A stretch of 13,946 bases of DNA from Gammaproteobacteria bacterium. GTDB lineage: Bacteria > Pseudomonadota > Gammaproteobacteria > Woeseiales > Woeseiaceae. The translations under genes were made by a program, and so were the position numbers. This document shows positions 1 to 7,683 of this stretch, in pieces. Under the pieces are notes generated by a model. The model had not been told where the DNA came from. It saw nothing but the letters and a program-made list of their open reading frames with translations, and made no database searches. The first letter of the stretch is position 1. The number at the start of each line of letters is the position of its first letter. Location: contig NYWX01000058.1 of assembly GCA_002685275.1 (NCBI GenBank), forward strand, positions 1-13,946, in the 5' to 3' direction.

Positions 1-1098
1 CCTTTAAGTTGGAGCCATAATCAAGTTGAAGGTAAGCGTGAATATACTAGTTTACTTTTCGTACCAGGAGCAGCACCTTTTGATATGTGGAATCGTGAGG
101 CACCAAAAGGTCTTAAATTATATGTACAACGTGTTTTTATTATGGATGATGCAGAACAATTTTTACCTTTATACCTTCGATTTGTAAAAGGGGTAGTAGA
201 TTCATCCGATCTTCCATTAAACGTATCTAGAGAACTTTTACAGCAAAATTCAGATTTAGTATCAATACGATCCGCACTTACACGACGCGTATTGGATATG
301 ATTAAAAAGATTTTAAGAGAAAAGAAAAAATATCAAATATTCTGGAATGAGTTTGGTCAAGTTTTAAAAGAAGGCATTGTTGAAGATCAAATCAATAAAG
401 ATAAATTAGCAAAATTACTATGTTTTGCCACTACTAAAAACAGCAACGATATCCAAGATCAATTTTTAGATGATTACATTAAGAGATCAAAAAAAGATCA
501 AGATAAAATTTATTACATTCTTGCTGAAAATTATTCTACAGCAGTGGCTAGCCCACATATTGAAAAATTAAATAATAGTGGAATTGAAGTTTTATTATTA
601 ACTGATCGAATTGATGCTTGGTTGGTTGAGAGTTTGAGTGAGTATGAAGGAAAGACATTTGTTGATGTTGCTCATGAATCATTTGATGTACCAAACGCAG
701 ATGGTGATAAAGCAAAAGAGAAGCTGAATGATAAAAATAAAGATATTCTGGAAAGGATGCAAGGCGTATTAAATGAGCGTATTTCTTCGGTAAAAATTAG
801 TCTTAGACTTGTTGATTCACCAGCCTGCGTTGTTGCCGGTGGCCAAGATCTAAATATTCAGGTACGTCGCATATTAGAAGCAAGTGGCCAAGATTTACCA
901 GACTCAAAACCAATTCTTGAGATTAACATCGATCATCCTCTCATCAAGCAACTTGTCAATGAGGCTGATGATGACCGTTTTGAAGCACTCTCCAATATCA
1001 TTCTTGATCATGCGTTACTAGCTGAGGGTTCTCAGCTCGAGAATCCAGCAGTTTATGTAAAAAGAATGAATTCTTTTTTACTTGATAAAGATACTTAA
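1..1098 (+). CDS. htpG: Molecular chaperone HtpG (bacterial Hsp90), C-terminal part, 5' end outside window
   Basis: HtpG is the cytosolic ATP-dependent Hsp90 chaperone that helps fold and remodel client proteins. The reading frame is open from the first base of the window, so the gene begins upstream; 365 codons before a TAA stop are visible. In the roughly 624-residue E. coli protein this corresponds to most of the middle domain and the whole C-terminal dimerisation domain; the N-terminal ATPase domain is missing from view. Near-invariant family segments are present: [14 protein letters not shown] at the start, [17 protein letters not shown] (window residues 37-53), [12 protein letters not shown], and [11 protein letters not shown] in the middle domain, then [14 protein letters not shown] near the C-terminus. 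Only 7 bp separate its stop from the ATG of msrB, so the two are probably co-transcribed. An ATG at base 85 is internal and not a start. Identification is very secure. Confidence 0.97.
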   Translation, partial: PLSWSHNQVEGKREYTSLLFVPGAAPFDMWNREAPKGLKLYVQRVFIMDDAEQFLPLYLRFVKGVVDSSDLPLNVSRELLQQNSDLVSIRSALTRRVLDMIKKILREKKKYQIFWNEFGQVLKEGIVEDQINKDKLAKLLCFATTKNSNDIQDQFLDDYIKRSKKDQDKIYYILAENYSTAVASPHIEKLNNSGIEVLLLTDRIDAWLVESLSEYEGKTFVDVAHESFDVPNADGDKAKEKLNDKNKDILERMQGVLNERISSVKISLRLVDSPACVVAGGQDLNIQVRRILEASGQDLPDSKPILEINIDHPLIKQLVNEADDDRFEALSNIILDHALLAEGSQLENPAVYVKRMNSFLLDKDT

Positions 1099-1105
1099 TT
1101 TAACA

Positions 1106-1498
1106 ATGACTGATTTCGATAAAAATAAATTAAAGGTAAAATTAACAGAAGAACAGTTTTATGTTACTCAACACAAAGGAACTGAGAGACCATTCTCTGG
1201 AAAATTCTTAAATCACAAATCTTCAGGAAAATATCAGTGTATTTGTTGCGAAGTAAATTTGTTTAGTTCTGAAAATAAATATGATTCAGGCTCTGGGTGG
1301 CCGAGTTTTTGGGCTCCACTAAATGATAATGTAATTAAAACTAATTTAGATGCAAGTCATGGGATGACCCGAAGTGAGGTAGTTTGTAATAATTGCAAAT
1401 CACATCTTGGTCATGTTTTTCAAGATGGGCCAAAACCAACAGGTTTGAGATATTGTATAAATTCGGTATCTCTCAAATTTAAGGACTCCACAGAGTGA
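1106..1498 (+). CDS. msrB: Peptide-methionine (R)-S-oxide reductase MsrB
   Basis: MsrB reduces the R epimer of methionine sulfoxide in oxidised proteins, usually with thioredoxin as electron donor. The 130-residue product matches the family (E. coli about 137). It carries the two zinc-binding CxxC pairs, C45/C48 and C94/C97, the segment [11 protein letters not shown] (59-69), the conserved HLGHVF block, and the catalytic cysteine C117 in [11 protein letters not shown]. No signal peptide or membrane segment is seen, so it should act in the cytoplasm. I chose the ATG at 1106, which leaves a 7-bp gap after htpG; a TTG at 1082 would overlap htpG and add eight residues that do not look conserved. 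Neither start has a clear Shine-Dalgarno sequence, so translation may be coupled to htpG. The stop overlaps the next gene's GTG start by four bases. Confidence 0.95.
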   Translation: MTDFDKNKLKVKLTEEQFYVTQHKGTERPFSGKFLNHKSSGKYQCICCEVNLFSSENKYDSGSGWPSFWAPLNDNVIKTNLDASHGMTRSEVVCNNCKSHLGHVFQDGPKPTGLRYCINSVSLKFKDSTE

Positions 1499-1983
1499 TT
1501 AACCAATTTTTTTTTACAATCATTTTTACAACTTTATTGCTCGCTGGCTGCGAAAAAAATGAGGATAAACTAATGAGTTCTAAAGAAGATAAAATAAAAT
1601 GCGAGAGCGTTGATCAGTTAGATCAAATACAAATTGTTGAAGGCCTTAAAGCAAAAATTTTAAAAAAAGGATTTGGTCGAGCTGCGGTTAAAGGTGATTA
1701 TGCTAAAACTAACGTTTGGCTTTGGCTTTATGATGAATCATCAGAGAATAATCGTGGAAAATTCATTTGGGAATCAGGCAGTAGCCCTTTTGAATTTCAG
1801 CTTGGTGCAAACCAAGTAATTAAAGGATGGGATTTAGGCGTGCCATGCATGCTTGAAGGCGAGACACGCGAACTTATTATTGATGGAGATTTGGCATACG
1901 GCTCTTCTGGAGCAGGCGAAATTCCTCCTGATGCAACTTTAATATTTGTAATAGAACTTTTAAAACTAACTGCAACAGATTAA
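1495..1983 (+). CDS. FKBP-type peptidyl-prolyl isomerase family lipoprotein
   Basis: This is a 162-residue FKBP-family protein, a fold that normally isomerises Xaa-Pro bonds. Residues 1-18 form a hydrophobic export signal ending in the lipobox LAGC (cysteine 19), so the protein is predicted to be a lipid-anchored envelope protein; the residues after the cysteine (EKNED) are not the classical inner-membrane Asp signal. The FKBP core spans about 60-158, with [17 protein letters not shown] (W112), LAYG (Y135) and [11 protein letters not shown]. In the front half, the usual HYTGWLYD reads NVWLWLYD and the usual KFDSS reads KFIWES, so the active-site Tyr and Asp seem replaced by Val and Ile. It may therefore be a weak isomerase or a pure chaperone. 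The GTG start is supported by AAGGA nine bases upstream and by a GTGA overlap with the msrB stop. Confidence 0.88.
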   Translation: MINQFFFTIIFTTLLLAGCEKNEDKLMSSKEDKIKCESVDQLDQIQIVEGLKAKILKKGFGRAAVKGDYAKTNVWLWLYDESSENNRGKFIWESGSSPFEFQLGANQVIKGWDLGVPCMLEGETRELIIDGDLAYGSSGAGEIPPDATLIFVIELLKLTATD

Positions 1984-2018
1984 TTTTTTTAATTAACTAT
2001 ATTTAATTAATTTAAATT

Positions 2019-2654
2019 TTGAAAAAAAATCAGTCAGAAGAATTCTTTATTGATGGGCCTGTCGGTAAATTAGAGGCAATATTGGAGCGTCCATTAGAAA
2101 AATCTCCCATAGGTAACGTTGTTATCTGTCATCCGCACCCCCAGCATGGCGGGACTATGCACAATAAAGTTACACATACACTTGCCCGCGCATTTATAAA
2201 ATGTGGTTATAACTCTATTCGCTTTAATTTCCGTGGAACAGAAAATAGTGATGGTAGATATGATAACGGAAGTGGAGAATTGGATGATTTGTTAGCAGTT
2301 ATTGACTGGGTGCGGACTGAAGAGACCAATGATATATTATGGTTAGCAGGCTTTTCTTTTGGTGCAGCTATTGCCATTAATGCATCTTCAGTTGATAACA
2401 TTAATGGGATTGTAAGCATTGCGCCTGCAGTAAAAAATTTTTCAAATCTTAAAGTTCAGCCTCAATGTCCGTGGTTAATTATACAAGGAGACGAGGATGA
2501 TCTTGTGGATATTAAAGAAACAATTGATTGGTTAAATAACCTTCAACCAGGGCCAGAATTATTAATACTCTCTCAGGCTGGGCATTTTTTTCACGGAAGA
2601 TTATTAGAGCTACGTGAGGCAGTTTCAACTTTTGTTTGTGACGTTCGTGCGTAA
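2019..2654 (+). CDS. Small alpha/beta-fold hydrolase (COG2945 type)
   Basis: A 211-residue cytoplasmic alpha/beta hydrolase of the group called 'predicted alpha/beta superfamily hydrolase' (COG2945), whose natural substrate is not known. The group signature is visible: CHPHPQHGGTMHNKV (37-51), IRFNFRGTENSDG (67-79), GSGELDDL (84-91), the nucleophile elbow GFSFGA with Ser113, the acid segment QGDEDDLV with probable catalytic Asp160, and AGHFFHG with catalytic His189. All three catalytic residues are therefore present. The start is uncertain: no suitable ATG exists, and TTG at 2019 gives a protein of normal family length; an ATT directly before it is a less likely alternative. No Shine-Dalgarno sequence is seen in the 35-bp, almost pure A+T spacer after the FKBP gene. 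It is the last gene before the terminator at 2712-2739. Confidence 0.87.
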   Translation: MKKNQSEEFFIDGPVGKLEAILERPLEKSPIGNVVICHPHPQHGGTMHNKVTHTLARAFIKCGYNSIRFNFRGTENSDGRYDNGSGELDDLLAVIDWVRTEETNDILWLAGFSFGAAIAINASSVDNINGIVSIAPAVKNFSNLKVQPQCPWLIIQGDEDDLVDIKETIDWLNNLQPGPELLILSQAGHFFHGRLLELREAVSTFVCDVRA

Positions 2655-2692
2655 AGCTTCTTAAATTTTAGAATTACCAAAATTGAATATTG

Positions 2693-3172
2693 CTAGTCTA
2701 TATAAAATTGGCGCTCAAATTTTATTTGAGCGGTTTTTTCTTCATTTTCAGGCTTTATATTTATGTTAAAAATTATTACTTCACGATTAGCAATATTGGT
2801 ATTGCCTATATAAAAAACAACATTACTAGGCTCTTGAATCTCTTGCAGTTCAATATTTTTTATCTGTCCAGTCATATTACTTGCTTCAATTGTAATATCT
2901 GCCATTACTGAAAAACCGCTTGATTTTTGAATGATAGATATATTGAGCATAGCCCGCTTGCTACTGCGCTTAATATTATATTTTTCGGCTACCTCAGGCG
3001 CAATTTGTTTAGTTGGCTGGGCGCTGAAGTATATGATGTGACGTCCTATATCAATCGATGTTGGGCCTGCTAATTTTGCTTGGGGTACATTAGTTGAACT
3101 ACCTGGACCACCGCATGAAGATAAAAAGGAGATCAAAAATATAAATTTTATTAAAACTTTTACTTTTATCAT
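2693..3172 (-). CDS. DUF4426 family lipoprotein
   Basis: I assign this 159-residue protein to DUF4426, a gammaproteobacterial family of unknown function. Family features seen are IYFSAQPTKQIAPEVAEKYNI (about 48-68, normally read as HYSA...L.PEVA..Y.I), then KRAMLNISI, the mid-protein segment MTGQIKNIELQEI, and the C-terminal IKFERQFYID. Residues 1-19 are a hydrophobic signal ending in lipobox LSSC with Cys20, followed by Gly, which predicts an outer-membrane lipoprotein facing the periplasm. It is the last gene of the minus-strand run, 25 bp after yggT; in Pseudomonas a DUF4426 gene lies in the same neighbourhood, after yggT and metXW. Its own 3' coding region carries the terminator of the opposing operon. 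The ATG has no strong Shine-Dalgarno sequence. Function is unknown. Confidence 0.78.
   Translation of the reverse strand: MIKVKVLIKFIFLISFLSSCGGPGSSTNVPQAKLAGPTSIDIGRHIIYFSAQPTKQIAPEVAEKYNIKRSSKRAMLNISIIQKSSGFSVMADITIEASNMTGQIKNIELQEIQEPSNVVFYIGNTNIANREVIIFNINIKPENEEKTAQIKFERQFYID
2712..2739 (+). terminator. Intrinsic terminator of the htpG-msrB-FKBP-hydrolase operon, inside the convergent DUF4426 gene
   Basis: A perfect 9-bp stem, CGCTCAAAT (2712-2720) and ATTTGAGCG (2724-2732), closes on a TTT loop and is followed by G and six T residues (2734-2739). The U-tract is on the plus strand only, so it ends transcription coming from the left. It begins 57 bases after the hydrolase stop codon and lies wholly within the last codons of the convergent minus-strand gene, where it encodes part of a conserved-looking C-terminal strand. 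Confidence 0.85.
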
Positions 3173-3197
3173 TATTTTTTCTAGTTAAAAAATATAA

Positions 3198-3767
3198 TTA
3201 AATAATTATCCCAATTGGAAGTAACCCACTTATAAAAATATTAAGTGCAATTAATAAAATTACTGCAAATACAGGAGTTAAATCTATTCCTCCTAGGATG
3301 GGAACAAACCTTCTTAAAGGCCGTAATATAGTATCTGATAATGTATTTATTATTGATGCAATTGGATTGTAATGCCCTGGTGGTGAAAGCCAGCTCATTA
3401 ATGCTTGAATAAAAATAGCAAAGGTAAAAATATTTATTGAGAGCATCATCAGTCTTACTATTGATGCAAAAAATATTTGTTGGAAACTAAAATTTCCATC
3501 TGAAATATACATTAGTAAAAGCATAGTTATGCATTGAAAAAATACTGAAATAAAAATAGTAGCAGTATCTATTTGGCCAATTGAGGGCATGAATCGACGT
3601 AATGGAAATACTATAGGTGATGTAAGTTTAAATATTCCCTGCGCTATTGGATTTCTGAAGTCTGCATGTAGAAGAGGTAACCAAAATCTAAGCAGTAGAA
3701 CTAATAGGTAAAGACTTGTAAATGCATTAACGATATAAGCAAGTGCATTGAGTACATTTGTTGCCAT
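3198..3767 (-). CDS. yggT: YggT family integral membrane protein
   Basis: A 189-residue inner-membrane protein made of two tandem YggT repeats. Repeat 1 (about 22-87) contains LLRFWLPLL, then NPIAQGIFKLTSPIVFPLRRFMP; repeat 2 (about 117-180) contains ALMSWLSPP, then NPIASIINTLSDTILRPLRRFVP. The NPI...PLRRF(V/M)P pattern is the family signature. Hydrophobic segments lie near 12-33, 69-88, 102-125 and 166-185. YggT proteins have been linked to osmotic-stress tolerance in E. coli and, in distant relatives, to cell division and chloroplast complex assembly, but the molecular role is unsettled. The gene starts 4 bp after the proC stop, with AAAGG eight bases before the ATG, so it is in the yggS-proC-yggT operon arrangement common in gammaproteobacteria. 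Confidence 0.92.
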   Translation of the reverse strand: MATNVLNALAYIVNAFTSLYLLVLLLRFWLPLLHADFRNPIAQGIFKLTSPIVFPLRRFMPSIGQIDTATIFISVFFQCITMLLLMYISDGNFSFQQIFFASIVRLMMLSINIFTFAIFIQALMSWLSPPGHYNPIASIINTLSDTILRPLRRFVPILGGIDLTPVFAVILLIALNIFISGLLPIGIII

Positions 3768-3771
3768 CTAA

Positions 3772-4611
3772 TTAACCTTTTGCATCTTTATGGGTTTGAT
3801 TTGCTAATTCCTCCGCTCTTTGGCGTGCTGCAAATACAGCAGCTGAGAATATGCCATCAAAGTCTTTACTATCTAAGTAATCAAGTGCTGCAGCAGTTGT
3901 CCCGCCCGGTGATCGAACATGAGAAATCAGAGTATCAATACTTTCCTCAGATTGTTTAGCAATTGCAGCTGCACCTTGTGCGGTTTCAAGCGCAAGAGTA
4001 ACTGCTGATTTTGAATCAAGCCCCATTTCTTCTGCATTTTTTATCAATAAGTCTATCAATTTATAAAAATAGGCCGGACCACTACCAGATATAGCCGTGA
4101 TGGCATTGATATCATTTTCATCAGAAACTGAAATAACGGGTCCAGTAGTCGAAATAATATACTCAGCGATGGATTGTTCTTGTGAAGATGAAATTTCGTT
4201 GGCAAACATTCCAGAAACACCCAGCTGCAACAATGCTGGTTGATTTGGCATAACTCGAATGATTGAAAGCCCACCACCTAACCATGTATTAATATCATCA
4301 CATCTCAAGCCTGCAGCAATTGAGATTATAAGAGGTTTTCTAATTTGAACAGAATCTTTTAAGGACCTACAAACCTTAGGTAATATTTGTGGTTTTACAG
4401 CTAATAATAAACAGTCCGCTTGATTAATTACATTAAGATTATCTTCTTCAATTAGAGTTCCAGGAAATATTTTAGTAAGTTTTTTGCGTACTTCTAAGAT
4501 TGGGTCAGAAATTAAAATATTTGAAGGTTTAAAATCTGCTAGTAGCATTCCACCTACCAATGCCCGCGTCATATTTCCACCACCAATAAAAGCAATCTTT
4601 CCAAAATCCAT
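3772..4611 (-). CDS. proC: Pyrroline-5-carboxylate reductase
   Basis: ProC catalyses the last step of proline biosynthesis, reducing 1-pyrroline-5-carboxylate to proline with NAD(P)H, in the cytoplasm. The 279-residue product is close to the usual 270. The N-terminal Rossmann fold begins IAFIGGGNMTRALVGGML (7-24), then AVKPQ (72-76), SIAAGL and RVMPNQPA. The C-terminal dimerisation and substrate domain has ITAISGSGPAYFYKLID (about 171-187), followed by the signature HVRSPGGTTAAALDYLD (231-247). All key motifs are intact. The ATG is preceded by AAGGATG, which overlaps the yggS stop, so translation of the two genes is probably coupled; yggT follows after 4 bp. Confidence 0.97.
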   Translation of the reverse strand: MDFGKIAFIGGGNMTRALVGGMLLADFKPSNILISDPILEVRKKLTKIFPGTLIEEDNLNVINQADCLLLAVKPQILPKVCRSLKDSVQIRKPLIISIAAGLRCDDINTWLGGGLSIIRVMPNQPALLQLGVSGMFANEISSSQEQSIAEYIISTTGPVISVSDENDINAITAISGSGPAYFYKLIDLLIKNAEEMGLDSKSAVTLALETAQGAAAIAKQSEESIDTLISHVRSPGGTTAAALDYLDSKDFDGIFSAAVFAARQRAEELANQTHKDAKG

Positions 4612-4626
4612 CTTTATTCACATCCT

Positions 4627-5307
4627 TTAACTTCTTTCACCGAATATTGTGGTACCGATTCTTACAATTGTCGAGCCTTCAAAGATGGCAGCTTTATAAT
4701 CACCGCTCATTCCCATAGATAACGTATCTATTTTTATTCCATTGCAAATCAGTACATCTGCTAAATCTTTTAACTTTTTAAAAGGTTTCCTTTGTTCTTT
4801 AAATCCCGTTCTTATAGCTGGTAAGCACATTAAGCCACGTAATGAGATTTTTGGTAAATTTGCGCAGATAGACACTAACTTAGGAAGCTCTGAGGCATTT
4901 ATGCCAAATTTACTTGGTTCTTCATCGACTTTAATTTGCAAACAGATATTTAGCGGTCTTAATGACTTCGGTCTTTGATCGTTTAGGCGTTGTATTGTTT
5001 TAGAATTGTCAATCGTATGAATCCAATCAAAATTTTCTGCTACAGCACGAGTTTTATTGCTTTGTAGGTGACCAATGAAATGCCATTTAATATCTAGTTT
5101 TTTTATTTCTTGAATTTTTTCAAGACCTTCTTGGACAAAACTTTCTCCAAAGTCTCGCTGTCCCGCTTTATAGGCATCGATAATTTTTTTGGTTGGCTGC
5201 CTTTTGCTTACCGCAAGTAATTTTATTTCTTTAGGATCACGATTAGCTTCTATGGCCGTAGAAATCAAAGTTTCCTTTATTTCTTTTATTTTTTTTTTGA
5301 CTTCCAT
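4627..5307 (-). CDS. yggS: PLP homeostasis protein YggS (PLPBP family)
   Basis: YggS is a single-domain pyridoxal-phosphate-binding protein with an alanine-racemase-like TIM barrel but no known enzymatic activity; it buffers PLP and affects amino-acid pools. The 226-residue product has the PLP lysine K35 in LLAVSKRQP, followed by FGESFVQEG, the diagnostic WHFIGHLQSNKTR (95-107), IKVDEEPSKFG, LMCLPA, and the C-terminal LSMGMSGDYKAAI with VRIGTTIFGER, which bind the phosphate. The ATG has AGGA about ten bases upstream. It sits 15 bp before proC, the classical yggS-proC pair, consistent with a role in PLP and amino-acid metabolism. The spacer before it (56 bp from the PyrK-like gene) is the second-longest inside the minus-strand run and could hold an internal promoter, but I see no convincing one. 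Confidence 0.96.
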   Translation of the reverse strand: MEVKKKIKEIKETLISTAIEANRDPKEIKLLAVSKRQPTKKIIDAYKAGQRDFGESFVQEGLEKIQEIKKLDIKWHFIGHLQSNKTRAVAENFDWIHTIDNSKTIQRLNDQRPKSLRPLNICLQIKVDEEPSKFGINASELPKLVSICANLPKISLRGLMCLPAIRTGFKEQRKPFKKLKDLADVLICNGIKIDTLSMGMSGDYKAAIFEGSTIVRIGTTIFGERS

Positions 5308-5363
5308 AATATTTTAATCCTAATGACTTTGAAGATTAAGTTTTAATTATTTTTAAATTGAAT

Positions 5364-6266
5364 CTATTCATATTGTTGCCAAACTATTTCTGAAGCCTCA
5401 AAAATTGGTCCATCAACACACACTCTTTTCATAAAATTACCATGATCTGTAATGATTTTGATAGTGCAACCAGCACATCCTCCTACAGCGCAGGCCATAA
5501 ATTCTTCCATAGAAACTTGACATGGCAAATTATATTCCTTGGCAAGAGCAGCCACTGCTTTTAGCATCGGAATAGGGCCGCAAGAAAATATTTCAATTTT
5601 AGAAAGTTCTTTTTCTGGCAGAGTTATAAGCCATTTTCTAGCTAATTCAGTAACATAACCACTATAACAACCTTCAAATCCAGACAGAGACGTGAGTCTG
5701 CAAGGAATCTTCCAATTTTCAATAAGAGATAACGTTGAATTAATTTTTTTATCAAGCCATGCCGTTTCAATTTCTGATTTTATTACTTGAAAAGGAAACG
5801 GAAGTTCAGAGCCGAGAATCATGAGCGGCGCCCAATCTCCTCTGAGCTTTCTAATGTGGTCTGCAATATAAACCATAGGAGGTATCCCAACGCCACCACC
5901 GATGAGCAATGGTTTTGGGCGCGCTTGAGATAATTGAAATGGTTTTCCTATTGGTCCAAGTATACTTATTTTATCTCCTGGAACTTTAAGAGATAAGCTT
6001 CGTAGCCCATTGCCAACAATTTTATAAAGGATTTCAAGACAATCTCCTTCGACACGCATAATTGATAATGGCCGTCTCATTGATAGTGAATCATCACATT
6101 TAACATGTAAAAAATTACCAGGCTTTGCTTTTGACGCACATATTGGTGCACGAATACACATTACATATTGGTCACCCGGAAATTCATTGATACTTAAAAT
6201 TTCACCACATTCGCTAAAAATTGTGTTGCGATTTCGTTGCGCATATTTCTGTGCAGAATTTATCAA
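5364..6266 (-). CDS. PyrK-like FAD/[2Fe-2S] oxidoreductase (dihydroorotate dehydrogenase electron transfer subunit family)
   Basis: This 300-residue protein has the ferredoxin-reductase architecture of PyrK, the subunit that passes electrons from dihydroorotate dehydrogenase type 1B to NAD. Seen in order are the FAD-binding motif MRRPLSI (63-69), a second flavin segment ILGPIGKPF (102-110), the nicotinamide-nucleotide loop IGGGVGIPP (122-130), CGPIPMLKAV (229-238), and a C-terminal [2Fe-2S] site C259-x4-C264-x2-C267-x15-C283, whose spacing is typical of PyrK. It is somewhat longer than characterised PyrK (about 260) at the N-terminus. The start is TTG, overlapping the pyrB stop as TTGA; no ATG or GTG is available before the FAD domain, so translational coupling to pyrB is likely. 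No PyrD partner is in the window, so whether it serves dihydroorotate oxidation or another partner is unproven. I leave the symbol empty for that reason. Confidence 0.88.
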   Translation of the reverse strand: MINSAQKYAQRNRNTIFSECGEILSINEFPGDQYVMCIRAPICASKAKPGNFLHVKCDDSLSMRRPLSIMRVEGDCLEILYKIVGNGLRSLSLKVPGDKISILGPIGKPFQLSQARPKPLLIGGGVGIPPMVYIADHIRKLRGDWAPLMILGSELPFPFQVIKSEIETAWLDKKINSTLSLIENWKIPCRLTSLSGFEGCYSGYVTELARKWLITLPEKELSKIEIFSCGPIPMLKAVAALAKEYNLPCQVSMEEFMACAVGGCAGCTIKIITDHGNFMKRVCVDGPIFEASEIVWQQYE

Positions 6267-7237
6267 CGTTCGTTCATCATTTGGCCTATTCGATCAAGAA
6301 CCGCCATCCGAATTGCAACACCGTTGGTTACTTGTTTTGTAATCACGGAACGTGGGCCATCAGCAATTGAGCCTTCAATTTCAATTCCTCGATTCATTGG
6401 CCCTGGATGCATTACGATGGCATCAGGCTTTGCATACTCTAGACTGTCGTGACTGATGCCATAGTTAGCATAGTATTCATCAATATTCGGCACACCTTCA
6501 ATATTTCCAATGCGTTCACGTTGTATGCGTAAAGCCATAATGACGTCTGCATCTTTTAAGCCTTTAGCTAAGTTATCGAAAACATAAGCACCTGGGAAAC
6601 GATCTGAGGTTGGAGAAAGAGCCGCAGGTGATATTAAACGTAGTTCACCAATTCCCATTGTCTGCAATGCTTCAGCTGTGGACATAGCTACCCTTGAATG
6701 TTGAATATCACCAACAATAGCAACTACCATATTTTTGAAGTCATTATTATGTTGACGAATAGTCATCAAATCTAGTAATCCTTGTGTTGGATGGGATACA
6801 TCTGATTCACCAGCATTTAAAACGCTAACATGATCATCGACATTTCGGGCTATGTATGCAGGTACTCCATCGCTAGCATCTCTAACTACCATAATATCTA
6901 CCTGCATAGCTTGCAGGGTATGAATAGTATCAAGAATACTTTCACCTTTTTTGCGTGAAGAGGTGTTTACATCTAAATTCAGAACATCTGCACCGAGTCT
7001 TCGACCTGCAAGGTCAAATGATGCACGTGTGCGAGTGCTAGGCTCAAAGAAAAGATTCCCAATTGTGCGACCAGCAAGAGACTTGCTACGTGGAGCTAAG
7101 GTGCCTGGCGCTGTAAGATATTTCTCAGCATCTTCAAGTAATTGGCTGATCAACTCTATCCCTATGCCTTTTATGGATAAAAAGTGTCTTAAGTTACCTT
7201 GTCTGTCGAACTGTAATTTTGAATAATCTGGCTGCAT
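6263..7237 (-). CDS. pyrB: Aspartate carbamoyltransferase catalytic subunit
   Basis: PyrB condenses carbamoyl phosphate with aspartate in the first committed step of pyrimidine synthesis. The 324-residue product has the carbamoyl-phosphate motif STRTR (67-71), KKGES (96-100), the second binding motif HPTQGLLDL (149-157), VAIVGDIQHSRVA (162-174) and the C-terminal MHPGPMNRG (266-274). The sequence resembles the Pseudomonas-type class A/B enzymes, which work with a dihydroorotase-like PyrC' partner rather than the PyrI regulatory chain; no pyrI or pyrC' is in the window. The ATG lies 11 bp after the ruvX stop. No pyrR lies between ruvX and pyrB, unlike in Pseudomonas, and I see no attenuator-like structure. 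The stop overlaps the PyrK-like gene by four bases. Confidence 0.97.
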   Translation of the reverse strand: MQPDYSKLQFDRQGNLRHFLSIKGIGIELISQLLEDAEKYLTAPGTLAPRSKSLAGRTIGNLFFEPSTRTRASFDLAGRRLGADVLNLDVNTSSRKKGESILDTIHTLQAMQVDIMVVRDASDGVPAYIARNVDDHVSVLNAGESDVSHPTQGLLDLMTIRQHNNDFKNMVVAIVGDIQHSRVAMSTAEALQTMGIGELRLISPAALSPTSDRFPGAYVFDNLAKGLKDADVIMALRIQRERIGNIEGVPNIDEYYANYGISHDSLEYAKPDAIVMHPGPMNRGIEIEGSIADGPRSVITKQVTNGVAIRMAVLDRIGQMMNER

Positions 7238-7248
7238 TTTTATGCATT

Positions 7249-7683
7249 CTAATTAGATGAGAGATATCTTTCAGCGATAAGCACCGCTGCAGCACTATCT
7301 ATCATCTCTTTAGAGATACGACCCCTTGTACCTGAAATTCTTGCTAATTTAAGAACGTTTTTTGCTTCAATTGAAGTATATCGTTCATCAACTGTTTGAA
7401 TATTAAGTTTGTAACGTTGCAATTCTTTAATGAAAGATTCAACTTCTTTCTGCATCTTACTAATCGAACCATCTGTATGTCTAGGTATACCAACGACAAT
7501 GATTGTTGGCTGCCATTCTTTTAAAATAGCTTCAATAGCATCATGGTCAATAAGACCGTTATAATTATTTATTATTCCAAGCGGAGTACCTGTGCCTGTA
7601 ATATCTTGACCGATCGCTACACCTATTCGACGTGCGCCAAAATCAAATGCAAGTACAGTTCTTGGTTTTGATACCTCAGGCAT
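7249..7683 (-). CDS. ruvX: Holliday-junction-resolvase-like protein RuvX (YqgF), 16S rRNA 5'-end processing nuclease
   Basis: RuvX/YqgF is a small RNase H-fold nuclease that takes part in maturing the 5' end of 16S rRNA; it was first described as a putative Holliday junction resolvase. The 144-residue protein has the metal-binding Asp14 in LAFDFGARRIGVA, the segment IIVVGIPRHTDGS (61-73), Glu100 in VDERYTS, and Asp129 in MIDSAAAVLIAERYL, so the D-E-D active-site set is intact. Its ATG lies within the last codons of algH (8-base overlap), which is the conserved yqgE-yqgF arrangement and suggests translational coupling. pyrB follows after 11 bp. Confidence 0.95.
   Translation of the reverse strand: MPEVSKPRTVLAFDFGARRIGVAIGQDITGTGTPLGIINNYNGLIDHDAIEAILKEWQPTIIVVGIPRHTDGSISKMQKEVESFIKELQRYKLNIQTVDERYTSIEAKNVLKLARISGTRGRISKEMIDSAAAVLIAERYLSSN

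Noticed and set aside
1082..1105. TTG 1082 as start of msrB
   Set aside because: It overlaps the end of htpG, lacks a ribosome-binding site and adds non-conserved residues; ATG 1106 gives a normal family N-terminus.
1984..2018. Repeated TTAATTAA-like palindromic words between the FKBP and hydrolase genes
   Set aside because: Low-complexity A+T spacer; such words are expected by chance and no promoter elements are paired.
2690..2911. Plus-strand open frame of 73 codons, rich in Tyr/Phe/Asn
   Set aside because: It is opposite the DUF4426 gene, whose lipoprotein signal and family motifs are convincing, and it contains the terminator.
6951..7226. Plus-strand open frame of 91 codons opposite pyrB
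   Set aside because: Antisense shadow of the highly conserved carbamoyl-phosphate-binding region; Arg-rich and without motif.
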